A DNA stretch of 64,000 nucleotides from Candidatus Ribeiella danica (GTDB taxonomy: Bacteria; Chloroflexota; Chloroflexia; Chloroflexales; Roseiflexaceae). The stretch covers positions 806,001 through 870,000 of the forward strand of contig JADKFS010000001.1 of the NCBI GenBank assembly GCA_016717335.1, given 5' to 3'. The notes below the pieces were generated by a model. The model saw nothing but the letters and a program-made list of their open reading frames with translations. It was not told the origin of the DNA and ran no database searches. The position numbers were made by a program, and so were the translations under genes. This document shows positions 1 through 10,203 of this stretch, one piece after another (within the stretch, counting starts at the first letter, position 1; every line of letters starts with the position of its first letter).

Positions 1-156
1 GGGAATCTCGCCGGCATCCCGCCGACCGGGAAGCAGGTCAGCGTCGAGGCGCTCACGCTGTTCAAGGTTGCTGGCGGCAAGATTGTTGAGCTGTGGGACT
101 GCTGGGACGCCCTCGGGCTGCTCCAGCAGGTTGGCGTGGTTCCCAGGATGGGATAG
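1..156 (+). CDS. SnoaL-like/ester cyclase family protein, C-terminal fragment
   Basis: The first 51 codons of the window are open in frame 1 and end at a TAG; the 5' part lies outside. The residues read GIPPTGKQVSVEALTLFKV, then GKIVELWDCWDALGLLQQ and a VGVVP end. This pattern (GxPPTGK, then a strand and a W-D/L helix) is the usual C-terminus of SnoaL-like polyketide-cyclase or ester-cyclase proteins of the NTF2-like fold. These are small alpha+beta barrel proteins that are often annotated by homology only. Substrate cannot be inferred. The gene converges on the glucosidase gene, with a GC-rich hairpin between them. Confidence 0.7.
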   Translation, partial: GNLAGIPPTGKQVSVEALTLFKVAGGKIVELWDCWDALGLLQQVGVVPRMG

Positions 157-181
157 GGGGAGGTGCCCCTTGGTGCCCTCA

Positions 182-226
182 CCCCCTGCCCCCTCTCCCA
201 GCGGAAGAGGGGGCAGGGGAGGGAGG
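182..226. terminator. GC-rich hairpin between convergent genes
   Basis: CCCCCTGCCCCCTCT pairs with AGAGGGGGCAGGGG around a ~9-nt loop, between the stop of the SnoaL-like gene and the stop of the glucosidase gene. It is the simplest member of the composite palindrome family seen across the window. A bidirectional termination role is inferred from position; there is no T-run. Confidence 0.4.
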
Positions 227-234
227 ATGCCCGT

Positions 235-3021
<2,787 letters not shown>

Positions 3022-3049
3022 TGCGGCAAGCCTTTCTGTGTGGTGCGGC

Positions 3050-3182
3050 CCTCACCCCCTGCCCCCGCTCCCGCGCGGGAGCGGGGGATGCTACCTGGCG
3101 GTATCGTGCGACCGCTTTGCGGTCGCACGATACCGCCAGCCTGATTCTCCGCCCTGACAGGGGCGAGGGCAGAGGTGGGGTC
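3050..3182. repeat. Composite palindromic repeat
   Basis: Outer arms CACCCCCTGCCCCC and GAGGGCAGAGGTGGGG flank a GCTCCCGCGCGGGAGC stem and a perfect central palindrome made of GGCGGTATCGTGCGACCG and its complement. Located in the leader of the GH63 gene. Confidence 0.7.
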
Positions 3183-3193
3183 GCGATCTGGGA

Positions 3194-3298
3194 TTATAGC
3201 TGTGAGCAAAAGCATTGAGCCACTACCCAAGAGCGAGATGCCGTTGTGATGCGATCCGTCTTACTGCCGACTGGCTCCTGCCGACTGCCCACTGGTAG
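3194..3298 (+). repeat. ~100-bp dispersed element, copy A
   Basis: Begins ATAGCTGTGAGCAAAA, continues with CATTGAGCCACT and GAGATGCCGTTGTGATGCG, and ends with TACTGCCGACTGGCTCCTG. The same block recurs near 20146-20250 and, reversed, near 45643-45740. No coding frame is evident. Confidence 0.65.
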
Positions 3299-4400
3299 AG
3301 AGCGGAGCGACCTCCACGAACACCTTGATCGCGCTCTTCTCCTCGGTCAGCAGGCGGATCATCTCGGCGTAGCTCTCGAGGCCGCGCACCGGGTGGGTGA
3401 GCAGCCGCGCGAGCCAGCCGGGGTACTGCGCCGCGGCCAAAGCCATGTCCTGCACGCCGCGCTCGAAGTAGACCCGGTTGGCGTTGACCGAGCCGACCGC
3501 GACCTTGTTGCCCAGCACAAAGCCGAGCAGGATGCGGTCGCCCGGCACCTCGACCGTGCGGCTGCCCCCGCTGATGCCGGTCAGCACCAGCACGCCGTTG
3601 CGACCCAGCGCCTCCATCGCCTCGAACACCACGCTGCTCGCGCCGGTGGCCTCGAAGATGATGTCGAACGGGCCGTAGCGCTCGGCGGCCTGCAGCAGCG
3701 GCGTGCGGCGCGTGCTCACGTAGCGGGCGCCGAGCGCCTCGACCAGCTCGGCGTTGAGCGTGGGCGGCTCGCTGCGAGCGAGCGTCGTGACGTCGAGGCC
3801 GCGCAGCCGCAGCGCCAGAGTCGCCAGCAGCCCCAGCGGCCCTGCGCCGACCACCGCGGCGCGCTCCGGTCGCCAGACCTTCAGGCGCCGCTGGATCTCG
3901 TAGGCCTGCTCGATCCCCTTCTCGACCACGCTGGTCGGCTCCAGCAGCACGCCGACCTCGCGCAGCGCGGCGGGGACCTTGACGATGTACTCCGGGTCGT
4001 CGACGTAGTACTCGGCCAGGTAGCCGTGGCGCAGGTTGATCCCGCGCTCGTAGTAGGTCGAGTCGGTGGTCATGTCGTAGGTGCCGATCTGGTCGTAGAT
4101 GCTGCCGCCGCGCCGCCGGACCGTCGCGACCACATAGTCGCCGGGCGCCAGGCCGCGCACGCTCGGCCCGACCTCGACCACCTGGCCGAACGACTCGTGG
4201 CCGATCGCCAGGAAGTCGTAGCCGTCGGGGGCCGCGCCATACTCGGCCGCGTTGATCTCCTTGTCGGTGCCGTCCACGCCGACGCGCAGCACCTTGACCA
4301 GCACACCGCGCCCGCCTGGCACATCCTCGACGCGCGGCATCGGCAGCTCGGCCAGGTGGATGCTGTTCGGCCGGCCGGGGATAACGGCGATTGTCTTCAT
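3261..4400 (-). CDS. Glucose 1-dehydrogenase-like medium-chain dehydrogenase
   Basis: A 379-residue MDR-superfamily alcohol/sugar dehydrogenase related to archaeal-type glucose 1-dehydrogenases. An N-terminal GroES-like catalytic domain is followed by a Rossmann domain with GAGPLGLLATLAL near residue 190. Putative catalytic-zinc ligands are visible as VDGTDKE (Asp), IGHESFG (His) and LEPTSVVEKG (Glu), the Asp/His/Glu set known from haloarchaeal glucose dehydrogenase. The structural-zinc Cys cluster found in many relatives is absent; the segment reads GSIYDQIGTYDMTTDS. The ATG was chosen because AGGAGAT lies just upstream and the protein begins like the family. The 3' end overlaps dispersed repeat copy A. 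Glucose as substrate is an inference. Confidence 0.8.
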   Translation of the reverse strand: MKTIAVIPGRPNSIHLAELPMPRVEDVPGGRGVLVKVLRVGVDGTDKEINAAEYGAAPDGYDFLAIGHESFGQVVEVGPSVRGLAPGDYVVATVRRRGGSIYDQIGTYDMTTDSTYYERGINLRHGYLAEYYVDDPEYIVKVPAALREVGVLLEPTSVVEKGIEQAYEIQRRLKVWRPERAAVVGAGPLGLLATLALRLRGLDVTTLARSEPPTLNAELVEALGARYVSTRRTPLLQAAERYGPFDIIFEATGASSVVFEAMEALGRNGVLVLTGISGGSRTVEVPGDRILLGFVLGNKVAVGSVNANRVYFERGVQDMALAAAQYPGWLARLLTHPVRGLESYAEMIRLLTEEKSAIKVFVEVAPLSTSGQSAGASRQ

Positions 4401-4430
4401 ATCATCTCCTGCTTTGAGGGGGTCTCGTGT

Positions 4431-4519
4431 AGCGGTGTGGTGCGGCCGCAAAGCGGCCGCACCACACCGCTCTTCTATTTCCCCGCCCCTGGCAGGGGCG
4501 GGGGCAGGGGGTGGGGTGA
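4431..4519. repeat. Composite palindromic repeat
   Basis: A perfect palindrome (GTGTGGTGCGGCCGC, AAA, GCGGCCGCACCACAC) is followed by the conserved arm CCCCGCCCCTGGCAGGGGCG and GGGGGTGGGGT. It sits between the two oxidoreductase genes, just upstream of the dehydrogenase start. Confidence 0.7.
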
Positions 4520-4538
4520 TCCGGTGCATCACAGCACC

Positions 4539-5720
4539 CTAGACCGACTTCAGGTACTCGCGGATCATCAGCGTCGCGGTCGCGCCCTCGCCGGTCGCGC
4601 TGGCGGCCTGCTTGGTGCTGCCCTTGCGCACGTCGCCGGCCGCGAAGACGCCCGGCAGGCTGGTCTGCAGCATCGCGTCGGTCTCGATAAAGCCGTACGG
4701 GTCGCGCTTGATCTCGGCGGGCAGCCAGCCGCTGTTCGGCGACAGGCCGATGAACACGAACACGCCCGACACGTCCAGCTGCTCGGTCGCGCCGCTGGCG
4801 CGGTCGCGCACCGTGATGCCGCTGAGCTTGCTCTCGCCGTGCAGCTCGGCCACCTCGGTGTTGTAGCGCAGCTCGATCTTGGGGTTCTCGGCGATCTTAT
4901 CGATCACGATCTTGCTGGCGGTCATCTGCGCGCCGCGCACCAGGATAGTCACCTTCTCGGCGAAGCGCGTCAGGAACAGGCTCTCCTCGCCGGCGCTGTT
5001 GCCGCCGCCGATCACCGCGACGTGCTTGCCCTTGTAGAACGGCCCGTCGCAGGTCGCGCAGAAGTGCACGCCCGCGCCGATCAGCTCGTCCTCGCCGGGC
5101 ACGCCCAGCCGCTTGTAGGTCGAGCCGGTGGCGACCAGGATCGCGCGCGCGCCGTACTCGCGGCCGTCCGCCGTCGTGATGTAGCGCGACTCGGCCTCGG
5201 CCCGCAGGCTGGTCACCTCCTGGGCCTGCAGCAGCTCGACGCCGAAGCGGCGGGCCTGCTGGGCCAGCCGGTCGGCGAACTCGCCGCCGGCGATGCCGTC
5301 CGGGAAGCCGGGGAAGTTATCCAGCCGCTCGGTCACGCCGGCCTGGCCGCCCAGCCCGCTCCTCTCGATCACCAGCACGTCCAGCCCCTCGCGCGCGCCG
5401 TACAGCGCCGCCGTGAGGCTGGCCGGGCCGCCGCCGATCGCGATGACATCGTAGTAGTCCATCCGCGCCCGCGTCTGCAGCCCCAGCTTGGCGGCCAGCT
5501 CGGCGTTGCTGGGCTCGACCAGCGTGCTCTGATCGTCGAAGACGATCGTCGGGATAATGCGCTTGCCGCCGTTGACGCGCTCGACCAGCGCCAGGCCGTC
5601 GGCGTCCTGCTCGACGTCGACCCAGTTGTAGTGCACGCGCTGCTCGCCCAGGAACTTCTTGGCGCGCTTGCAGTCGCTGCACCAGGTCGCGCCGTAGACC
5701 GTGAGGTTGGTGTGAGACAT
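4539..5720 (-). CDS. trxB: Thioredoxin reductase with N-terminal glutaredoxin domain
   Basis: A 393-residue fusion. Residues 1-80 form a glutaredoxin/NrdH-like domain with the redox motif WCSDC in YGATWCSDCKRAKKFL and a cis-Pro region RIIPTIVF. Residues 88-393 are a class II pyridine-nucleotide disulfide oxidoreductase with FAD motif IGGGPASLTAALYGAREG, redox pair CATC in HFCATCDGPFYKGK, NAD(P) motif IGGGNSAGEE and the C-terminal FAD motif GVFAAGDVR. The expected chemistry is NAD(P)H to FAD to CATC, then onward to a dithiol; the attached glutaredoxin domain suggests an intramolecular acceptor. The ATG has an AGGAG-type site in the region directly before it. Family-level call is firm; the physiological acceptor is inference. 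Confidence 0.9.
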   Translation of the reverse strand: MSHTNLTVYGATWCSDCKRAKKFLGEQRVHYNWVDVEQDADGLALVERVNGGKRIIPTIVFDDQSTLVEPSNAELAAKLGLQTRARMDYYDVIAIGGGPASLTAALYGAREGLDVLVIERSGLGGQAGVTERLDNFPGFPDGIAGGEFADRLAQQARRFGVELLQAQEVTSLRAEAESRYITTADGREYGARAILVATGSTYKRLGVPGEDELIGAGVHFCATCDGPFYKGKHVAVIGGGNSAGEESLFLTRFAEKVTILVRGAQMTASKIVIDKIAENPKIELRYNTEVAELHGESKLSGITVRDRASGATEQLDVSGVFVFIGLSPNSGWLPAEIKRDPYGFIETDAMLQTSLPGVFAAGDVRKGSTKQAASATGEGATATLMIREYLKSV

Positions 5721-5917
5721 TCTGGAGACTCCTTTTTTTGGCCATGGCCTGTGTTGATGGAGGGTGGCATCTTCAGGCGCGAGCGCCTCACTGGCATTGT
5801 CTTGGCTTGCGCCAGTTCGTTACACTACGTTTGGCCTCTTTTGGGGCTGCGCGCCCCCGTGCCCCGCGGTTCTTCCCGCCCCAACCGCCTGCGGGGGGCT
5901 GCGCGCCCCCTCTTTCG

Positions 5918-6098
5918 GGGGTGGGTTTTTGTTTTTGCGCATTGCACTGCGGCAGATGACCCCACCCCCTGCCCCCCTCCCCTTCCAGGGGAGGGGCTGT
6001 GTCCTGTGGTGCTGCGGTGCGCTGCAGAGCAGCGCACCGCAGCACCACCACGAATCCCCCCTCTCCCGGCGGGAGAGGGGGGTAGGGGGGTGAGGGTA
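5918..6098. repeat. Terminator-like tail plus composite palindrome
   Basis: GGGTTTTTGTTTTTGCGCAT and TGCACTGCGGCAGATGACCC lead into CACCCCCTGCCCCCC, a central palindrome (GTGGTGCTGCGGTGCGCTGC and its complement) and a GGGAGAGGGGGG closing arm. Nearly the same opening recurs near 50374-50450. Confidence 0.65.
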
Positions 6099-6153
6099 AT
6101 GGCGTCCAGATGCCATCTGGAGAAAACCTACCCCCAAAAGCGCCGCCCCCCAG

Positions 6154-6342
6154 CCGGGGCTGCGCCCCTGGACCCCAAAATGATGCTGCCTCATCTCCGA
6201 TGCTTGACGCGCATGCCTGGCTGAATCCACACGCGGCGAGAGACAACACGTCCGATCGGAATGGTGCCAGGCATGCGCCGCCACGATCGCAATTGAGGCG
6301 GCATCCTTTGCCGGAGGGGGAGGCGGGGGCGCAGCGCCCCGG
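6154..6342 (-). repeat. ~190-bp dispersed element, copy 1
   Basis: Read on the minus strand it begins CCGGGGCGCTGCGCCCCC, then CTCCGGCAAAGGATGC, has an interior stem CATGCCTGGC/GCCAGGCATG, and ends GCATCATTTTGGGGTCCAGG plus GGCGCAGCCCC. Copies 2 and 3 share both ends and the CAGGCATG stem. Confidence 0.7.
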
Positions 6343-6436
6343 AACGGAGAAATCTGCCGCTCCCACGGCGATCGCAAAATGCAGTATACTTCGCAGTGCT
6401 CCAACCCGTTGGCTGTGAACAGGAGGCTTGTCGGCT

Positions 6437-7105
6437 ATGGCAGAGCCATATCAGTTCAGCGCGAACCCTGCGCGATCGGGCGCGGCCGCCTTCCCCGACG
6501 ATATGACCCTGCTCGACGCGCTGCGGGCCGGCGACGAGGCCGCCTTCGAGACGCTGATCGCGCGCTACCACGGCTCGCTCCTGCGGCTCGCGCAGCTGTA
6601 CGTGCCGAGCCGCGCCGTGGCCGAGGATGTGGTGCAGGAGACCTGGCTCGGCGTGCTCAGCGGGCTGAGCCGGTTCGAGGGGCGCTCGTCGCTCAAGACC
6701 TGGATCTTTCATATTCTGCTCAACCGCGCCCGGACGCGCGGCCAGCGCGAGAGCCGCAGCCTGCCGTTCTCGGCGGTCTGGGACCCGCAGTCCGAGCCGG
6801 GCGAGCCGTCGGTCGACCCGGCCCAGTTCGACGGCACCGGCTGGTGGGGGCCGCACCCGCAGGCATGGAGCTACGTGCCCGAGGAGCGCTTGCTCGCCGA
6901 CGAGACCCGCGCGATGATCCAGCGCGCGATCGAGCAGCTGCCCCCAAGCCAGCGCGAGGTGATCACGCTGCGCGATGTCGAGGGCTGGTCGTCGGAAGAG
7001 GTGTGTAACAGCTTGAATGTGAGCGAGACTAATCAGAGAGTCCTGCTCCATCGCGCCCGCTCCAAGGTGCGCCGGGCGCTCGAGCAGTATCTGGGTGGAG
7101 CATAA
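6437..7105 (+). CDS. ECF-type RNA polymerase sigma factor
   Basis: A 222-residue sigma-70 family protein with region 2 (ALRAGDEAAFETLIARYHG; VAEDVVQETWLGVLSGL; LKTWIFHILLNRARTR) and region 4 (LPPSQREVITLRDVEGWSSE followed by VCNSLNVSETNQRVLLHRAR). These redirect RNA polymerase to alternative promoters. The ATG was chosen because AGGAGG ends 10 nt before it; an in-frame TTG nine bases earlier is too close to that site. A zf-HC2 anti-sigma gene begins 5 nt after the stop, so the two form an operon and a regulatory pair. A TATACT box lies about 45 bp upstream. The signal sensed is unknown. Confidence 0.92.
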   Translation: MAEPYQFSANPARSGAAAFPDDMTLLDALRAGDEAAFETLIARYHGSLLRLAQLYVPSRAVAEDVVQETWLGVLSGLSRFEGRSSLKTWIFHILLNRARTRGQRESRSLPFSAVWDPQSEPGEPSVDPAQFDGTGWWGPHPQAWSYVPEERLLADETRAMIQRAIEQLPPSQREVITLRDVEGWSSEEVCNSLNVSETNQRVLLHRARSKVRRALEQYLGGA

Positions 7106-7110
7106 GTGTT

Positions 7111-7368
7111 ATGTCGACATCGAATGAGCTAACCTGCCGGGAGCTGGTCGAGATCGTGACCGAGTATCTTGAGGGTGCGATGCCGCCCCAGGAGCGCGCG
7201 CGCTTCGACGAGCACCTTGTGATCTGCGACGGCTGTCGCGGCTACCTCGACCAGATGCGCACGACGATCGCCGTGCTCGGCCGGCTGCCGGTCGAGCAGG
7301 TGCCGCCCGAGGCGCAGCGCGATCTGCTGGCGGCGTTTCGTAGCTGGAAACGTGGGGCCGGGCAGTAG
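7111..7368 (+). CDS. Zinc-finger anti-sigma factor
   Basis: An 85-residue protein with the zf-HC2/ZAS signature HLVICDGC (HxxxCxxC) near residues 31-38, preceded by LTCRELVEIVTEYLEGAMPP, the typical helix of ECF anti-sigma factors. It has no transmembrane segment, so it is a soluble anti-sigma that likely holds the upstream sigma factor and may respond to redox or metal changes through the zinc thiols. That last point is a family-based inference. It lies immediately downstream of its presumed partner. Confidence 0.9.
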   Translation: MSTSNELTCRELVEIVTEYLEGAMPPQERARFDEHLVICDGCRGYLDQMRTTIAVLGRLPVEQVPPEAQRDLLAAFRSWKRGAGQ

Positions 7369-7401
7369 GGCCTCGTGCGCGGCTGTGCGTGAGAGCCATA
7401 C

Positions 7402-7436
7402 CAGGCGGCAGGCGGCAGGCGGCAGGCGGCAGGCGG
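7402..7436. repeat. Tandem heptamer CAGGCGG x5
   Basis: Five perfect head-to-tail copies of CAGGCGG directly after the anti-sigma gene. Unlike most arrays in the window there is no obvious inverted partner. Confidence 0.75.
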
Positions 7437-7570
7437 GAGACTGTGCGAGGAGTTCAGCCCAGGCGAACTGCGCAATTCCAAGAGAGCTTCTTGGGCACAA
7501 CTCGTTGCTGTATCGCTTTGGAATGCGCTGGCTGTACTGGCTACCGACTACTGACTACTTCCTACCGGCA

Positions 7571-8026
7571 CTAGCGCTCGGGGATGCGCACGACGGCGAG
7601 GGTGACGGTCGCTTTGGAGGTGAGCTTGGTGCGCTCGCCGTCGATCGCGAACACCTCGGCCTCGACCACGATCAGCGTCCGGCCGGGCTTGAGCACCGCG
7701 GCCTTGCAGCGCAGCAGCTGGCCGACCGCGGGCCGCAGCATATTGATCTTGAACTCGACCGAGAGCACGGTCTCGTTGGCGCCCACGAGCGTCGCGGCGG
7801 CCGCGCCAGCCGTGTGATCGGCGATCGTGGCCTGGACGCCGGCGTGCACGAAGCCGTCCTGCTGAAGGTGGGTCGGCCGGATCGCCAGCGTAGACTCGCA
7901 CAGGCCCGGGCCGATCTCGGCCGGCGTGATGCCAAGCTCGCTAACGAAGGCGGCCTGGCTGAAGATCTCGCGGACCCGCTGCTCGAAGCCGGGGTTCGGC
8001 GGCTGGCGGTTCGTGTGGTCGCTCAT
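7571..8026 (-). CDS. PaaI-family hotdog thioesterase
   Basis: A 151-residue hotdog-fold protein of the PaaI type. The acyl-CoA thioesterase signature is visible as HLQQDGFVHAGVQATIADHT (hGG-like turn followed by the ADxA helix), then SVEFKINMLRPA and a VEAEVF strand. The expected activity is hydrolysis of acyl- or aryl-CoA thioesters. The start is the ATG that overlaps the stop of the upstream receiver gene (ATGA at 8023-8026), which indicates translational coupling. Longer in-frame extension upstream reads through the receiver gene in the wrong frame and was discarded. Substrate is not predictable from sequence. Confidence 0.88.
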   Translation of the reverse strand: MSDHTNRQPPNPGFEQRVREIFSQAAFVSELGITPAEIGPGLCESTLAIRPTHLQQDGFVHAGVQATIADHTAGAAAATLVGANETVLSVEFKINMLRPAVGQLLRCKAAVLKPGRTLIVVEAEVFAIDGERTKLTSKATVTLAVVRIPER

Positions 8027-8427
8027 AGCCGCGGCGGTAGCGTCAGCACCTTGCGCACGACCTGCTCGAGGTCCTGCAGCAAGAAGGGCTTGGGCAGGTA
8101 GAAGTCGACCCCCTCGACGGCAGCGGCCTGCTCGACCTCGGGCGTCGCGTAGGCGGTGATGAGCACGACCCGCGTGTCGTGGGAGCGCTGGCGGATCTTG
8201 CTCGTCAGCTTGAGCCCATTGATGCTGGAGAGCAGGTGGTAGTCGGTGATGACGAGCGGCACATGTCGCTGCTCCATTACTGCCAGCGCCCGGCTGCCGT
8301 CGGTCACATGTATGATCTCGTAGTAGCCCTTGGTGATCGCGCTCAGGTAGCGCTCGATCGCCAGGGAAAGGACCGAGTCGTCGTCGACGACGAGGATGAC
8401 TGGGACGTGCTCCTGTTGCGTGGGCAT
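8023..8427 (-). CDS. Single-domain response regulator
   Basis: A 134-residue stand-alone receiver. The acidic pocket VVDDDSV, phosphoacceptor Asp in LVITDYHLL, the Thr in VVLITAYA and the Lys in YLPKPF are all present, so it should be phosphorylatable. There is no output domain. It closely resembles the other single receiver at 20354-20737 (shared RVVLITAYATPE and YLPKPF), suggesting paralogues. It overlaps the thioesterase gene by 4 bp. The cognate kinase is not adjacent. Confidence 0.92.
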   Translation of the reverse strand: MPTQQEHVPVILVVDDDSVLSLAIERYLSAITKGYYEIIHVTDGSRALAVMEQRHVPLVITDYHLLSSINGLKLTSKIRQRSHDTRVVLITAYATPEVEQAAAVEGVDFYLPKPFLLQDLEQVVRKVLTLPPRL

Positions 8428-8531
8428 AAGGCCCTCTTGTGCTACGATGACTCGTCCGGGCGCCGCGATTCTTGGCGATTACCCGCAATCCGCCTTATAG
8501 TATACCATATGCGTTATTATACGCTCCTCAC

Positions 8532-8569
8532 TTGAGCCCCCTCTCCTGGCAGGGCAGGGGGTGAGCTCA
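8532..8569. repeat. Short palindromic repeat
   Basis: GAGCCCCCTCTCCTGGCAGG followed by GCAGGGGGTGAGCTC, a reduced copy of the composite palindrome arms, between the divergent receiver and lipid-kinase genes. Confidence 0.55.
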
Positions 8570-8627
8570 TGCTCACGTTAAGGTAACGCCCACATTGGGA
8601 TGCGATCGTATAAGAAAGTGAAGTGTG

Positions 8628-9542
8628 ATGGAAAAGCTGCTCGTCATCATCAACCCCTGGGCGGGGCGCGGCGCGGCGGGCCGGCGGCGGCCGGAGCTGG
8701 AGGCGGCGCTGCGCTCGGTCGGCGTCGAGCACGAGATTGTGGCCACGCACGCGCACGGCGGCGCGATCGAGCTGGCCTGGCAGGGTGTCGAGCGCGGCTA
8801 CAAGCGGATCGTCGCGGTCGGCGGCGATGGCACGCTCAACGAGGTCGTCAATGGCATCAAGGGCGCCGAGGCGAGCCTGAGCCGCCGCGCGCAGCTCGGC
8901 ATCATCCCGCTCGGCACCGGCAGCGATTTCATCAAGACCCTTGAGGGCGTCGACGCCAACGATATCGGCGGCGGCATCCGGCGCGTCACCGGCGAGCAGG
9001 TTCGGACGATCGATCTTGGGCGCGTGCAGGTCGGCGACGACGAGCCGCGCTACTTCATCAACGCGCTTGGGATGGGCTTCGACGCCCAGGCGGCTGCCGA
9101 GTCGCTCAAGCTCACCAAGCTCAAGGGCCTGGCCGTCTACCTGGTCGCGATCTTGCGCGCGCTGGTCAACTACAAGGCCCACCCGATGAACGTCGAGTAC
9201 GACGACAAGCACCTTCACCGGCGGCTGCTGTTCGCCAGCGTCGCGAACGGGCGCTGCCAGGGCGGCGGGTTTTGGCTGACCCCGGACGCCTCGATCGACG
9301 ACGGCCTGCTCGACCTGTGCCTGGTCGACAAGATGCGGCTCGACGAGATCATCCGCCATATTCCAAAGGTGATGGAGGGCACGCACACGCGCCTCAAGCA
9401 GGTGACGATGGGGCGCGCGCGCAGCATCAGCGTGACGAGCGCGGCGTCCATCCCGGTCGCGACCGACGGCGAGGTGATCTCCACCGATGCGCGCAGCGTG
9501 CGGGTCGAGGTGCTGCCCGGCGCGCTCGAGGTGCTGGCCTAA
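8628..9542 (+). CDS. Diacylglycerol kinase-family lipid kinase (YegS/BmrU type)
   Basis: A 304-residue DAGK-catalytic family protein. The N-terminal LLVIINPWAGRG and nucleotide-binding AVGGDGTLNEVVNGIKG and LGIIPLGTGSDFIKTL motifs are diagnostic; the C-terminal beta-sandwich ends ATDGEVISTDARSVRVEVLP. The family phosphorylates diacylglycerol, sphingosine-like lipids or undecaprenol-like lipids at the membrane. ATG 8628 follows an in-frame GTG at 8625 and either could initiate; the Shine-Dalgarno signal is weak. The gene converges on the degenerate receiver gene 8 bp away. Confidence 0.92.
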   Translation: MEKLLVIINPWAGRGAAGRRRPELEAALRSVGVEHEIVATHAHGGAIELAWQGVERGYKRIVAVGGDGTLNEVVNGIKGAEASLSRRAQLGIIPLGTGSDFIKTLEGVDANDIGGGIRRVTGEQVRTIDLGRVQVGDDEPRYFINALGMGFDAQAAAESLKLTKLKGLAVYLVAILRALVNYKAHPMNVEYDDKHLHRRLLFASVANGRCQGGGFWLTPDASIDDGLLDLCLVDKMRLDEIIRHIPKVMEGTHTRLKQVTMGRARSISVTSAASIPVATDGEVISTDARSVRVEVLPGALEVLA

Positions 9543-9550
9543 TCGTCTGA

Positions 9551-9940
9551 TCAGGCTGCGGCGACCGCCCGGTGGCGCGAAGGCAGGTGCGAGGCCACCA
9601 CATTGTGGAACTGCTCGGCGGCGAAGGGGCGCTGGAGGTAGCCGTCGGCGTCGAAGATCTCGGCCTGGTGGGCCAGGCGCCGGCCGGCCGAGACCAGGAT
9701 GATCGGCGTGTTGCGCGTGACGCGGTCGGAGCGCAGAAAGAAGTAGAGGTGCGGATTGTCGATCGCGTGCGACAGCTCCAGCAGGATGAGGTCTGGAGCA
9801 AGGCTTTGGACGGCCTGGCGAAGCTCGTTGGTCAGCCGCGAGGCAGACATGATGTGGATAGAGTGGCCGCCCTCGTTCAACCCTTGCTGCACCGAGTGAA
9901 GAACAGCTGCGCTATCGGCGAAACAGACAATGCAGGCCAT
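9551..9940 (-). CDS. Degenerate (pseudo) receiver-domain protein
   Basis: A 129-residue protein with the length and beta/alpha pattern of a receiver domain, but the phosphorylation site is altered. The first acidic pair is CFADS, the strand that normally ends in the phosphoacceptor Asp reads LILLELS (Glu instead of Asp), and the conserved Lys is Arg in GYLQRPF. A Ser remains in ILVSAG. Such substitutions usually give constitutive or phosphorylation-independent behaviour; Glu can mimic phospho-Asp. The alignment was done by eye. It lies at the edge of the signalling island, next to a multi-receiver protein. Confidence 0.75.
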   Translation of the reverse strand: MACIVCFADSAAVLHSVQQGLNEGGHSIHIMSASRLTNELRQAVQSLAPDLILLELSHAIDNPHLYFFLRSDRVTRNTPIILVSAGRRLAHQAEIFDADGYLQRPFAAEQFHNVVASHLPSRHRAVAAA

Positions 9941-10062
9941 CGCTCTACCCTCTGTCTTTTCAAACGCTTCTACTTTCTATAATGCCGCGTATACGTTCGT
10001 GGTTACGCTTAGCCGTGCGCCTCTAACTATTTTTCTTACTATTCTTGGTCGTATACCTCCAT

Positions 10063-10203
10063 GCTCCCGCCCCTGCCCCGCTCCCCCACCGCGGAGCGCG
10101 GGAGATCGCTTGTGAGTGTGGCGCGGCGGCTTTGCCGCCGCGCCACACCCACAAACAAGAAACCCCCGCCCCTGGCAGGGGCGGGGGCAGGGGGTGGGGT
10201 CAT
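10063..10203. repeat. Composite palindromic repeat
   Basis: CTCCCGCCCCTGCCCC and a CTCCCCCACCGCGGAGCGCG hairpin, a perfect central palindrome (TGTGGCGCGGCGGC, TTT, GCCGCCGCGCCACA), and the conserved arm CCCGCCCCTGGCAGGGGCGG and GGTGGGGTCA that ends at the stop codon of the GGDEF-like gene. Confidence 0.7.

Larger units (their letters stand above)
5721..6436. other. Gene-free interval made almost entirely of repeats
   Basis: About 700 bp between the divergent trxB-like and sigma-factor genes. It holds a GC-rich GGGGCTGCGCGCCCC cluster (about 5845-5930), a terminator-like CCCCCTCTTTCGGGGG with T-run, a composite palindrome and a ~190-bp dispersed element. No plausible gene was found. Confidence 0.6.

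Noticed and set aside
3246..6224. A 992-codon plus-strand ORF antisense to the dehydrogenase and thioredoxin-reductase genes
   Set aside because: Composition (Arg/Ala/His/Gln-rich, no family motif) is that of a high-GC shadow; the minus-strand genes have clear motifs.
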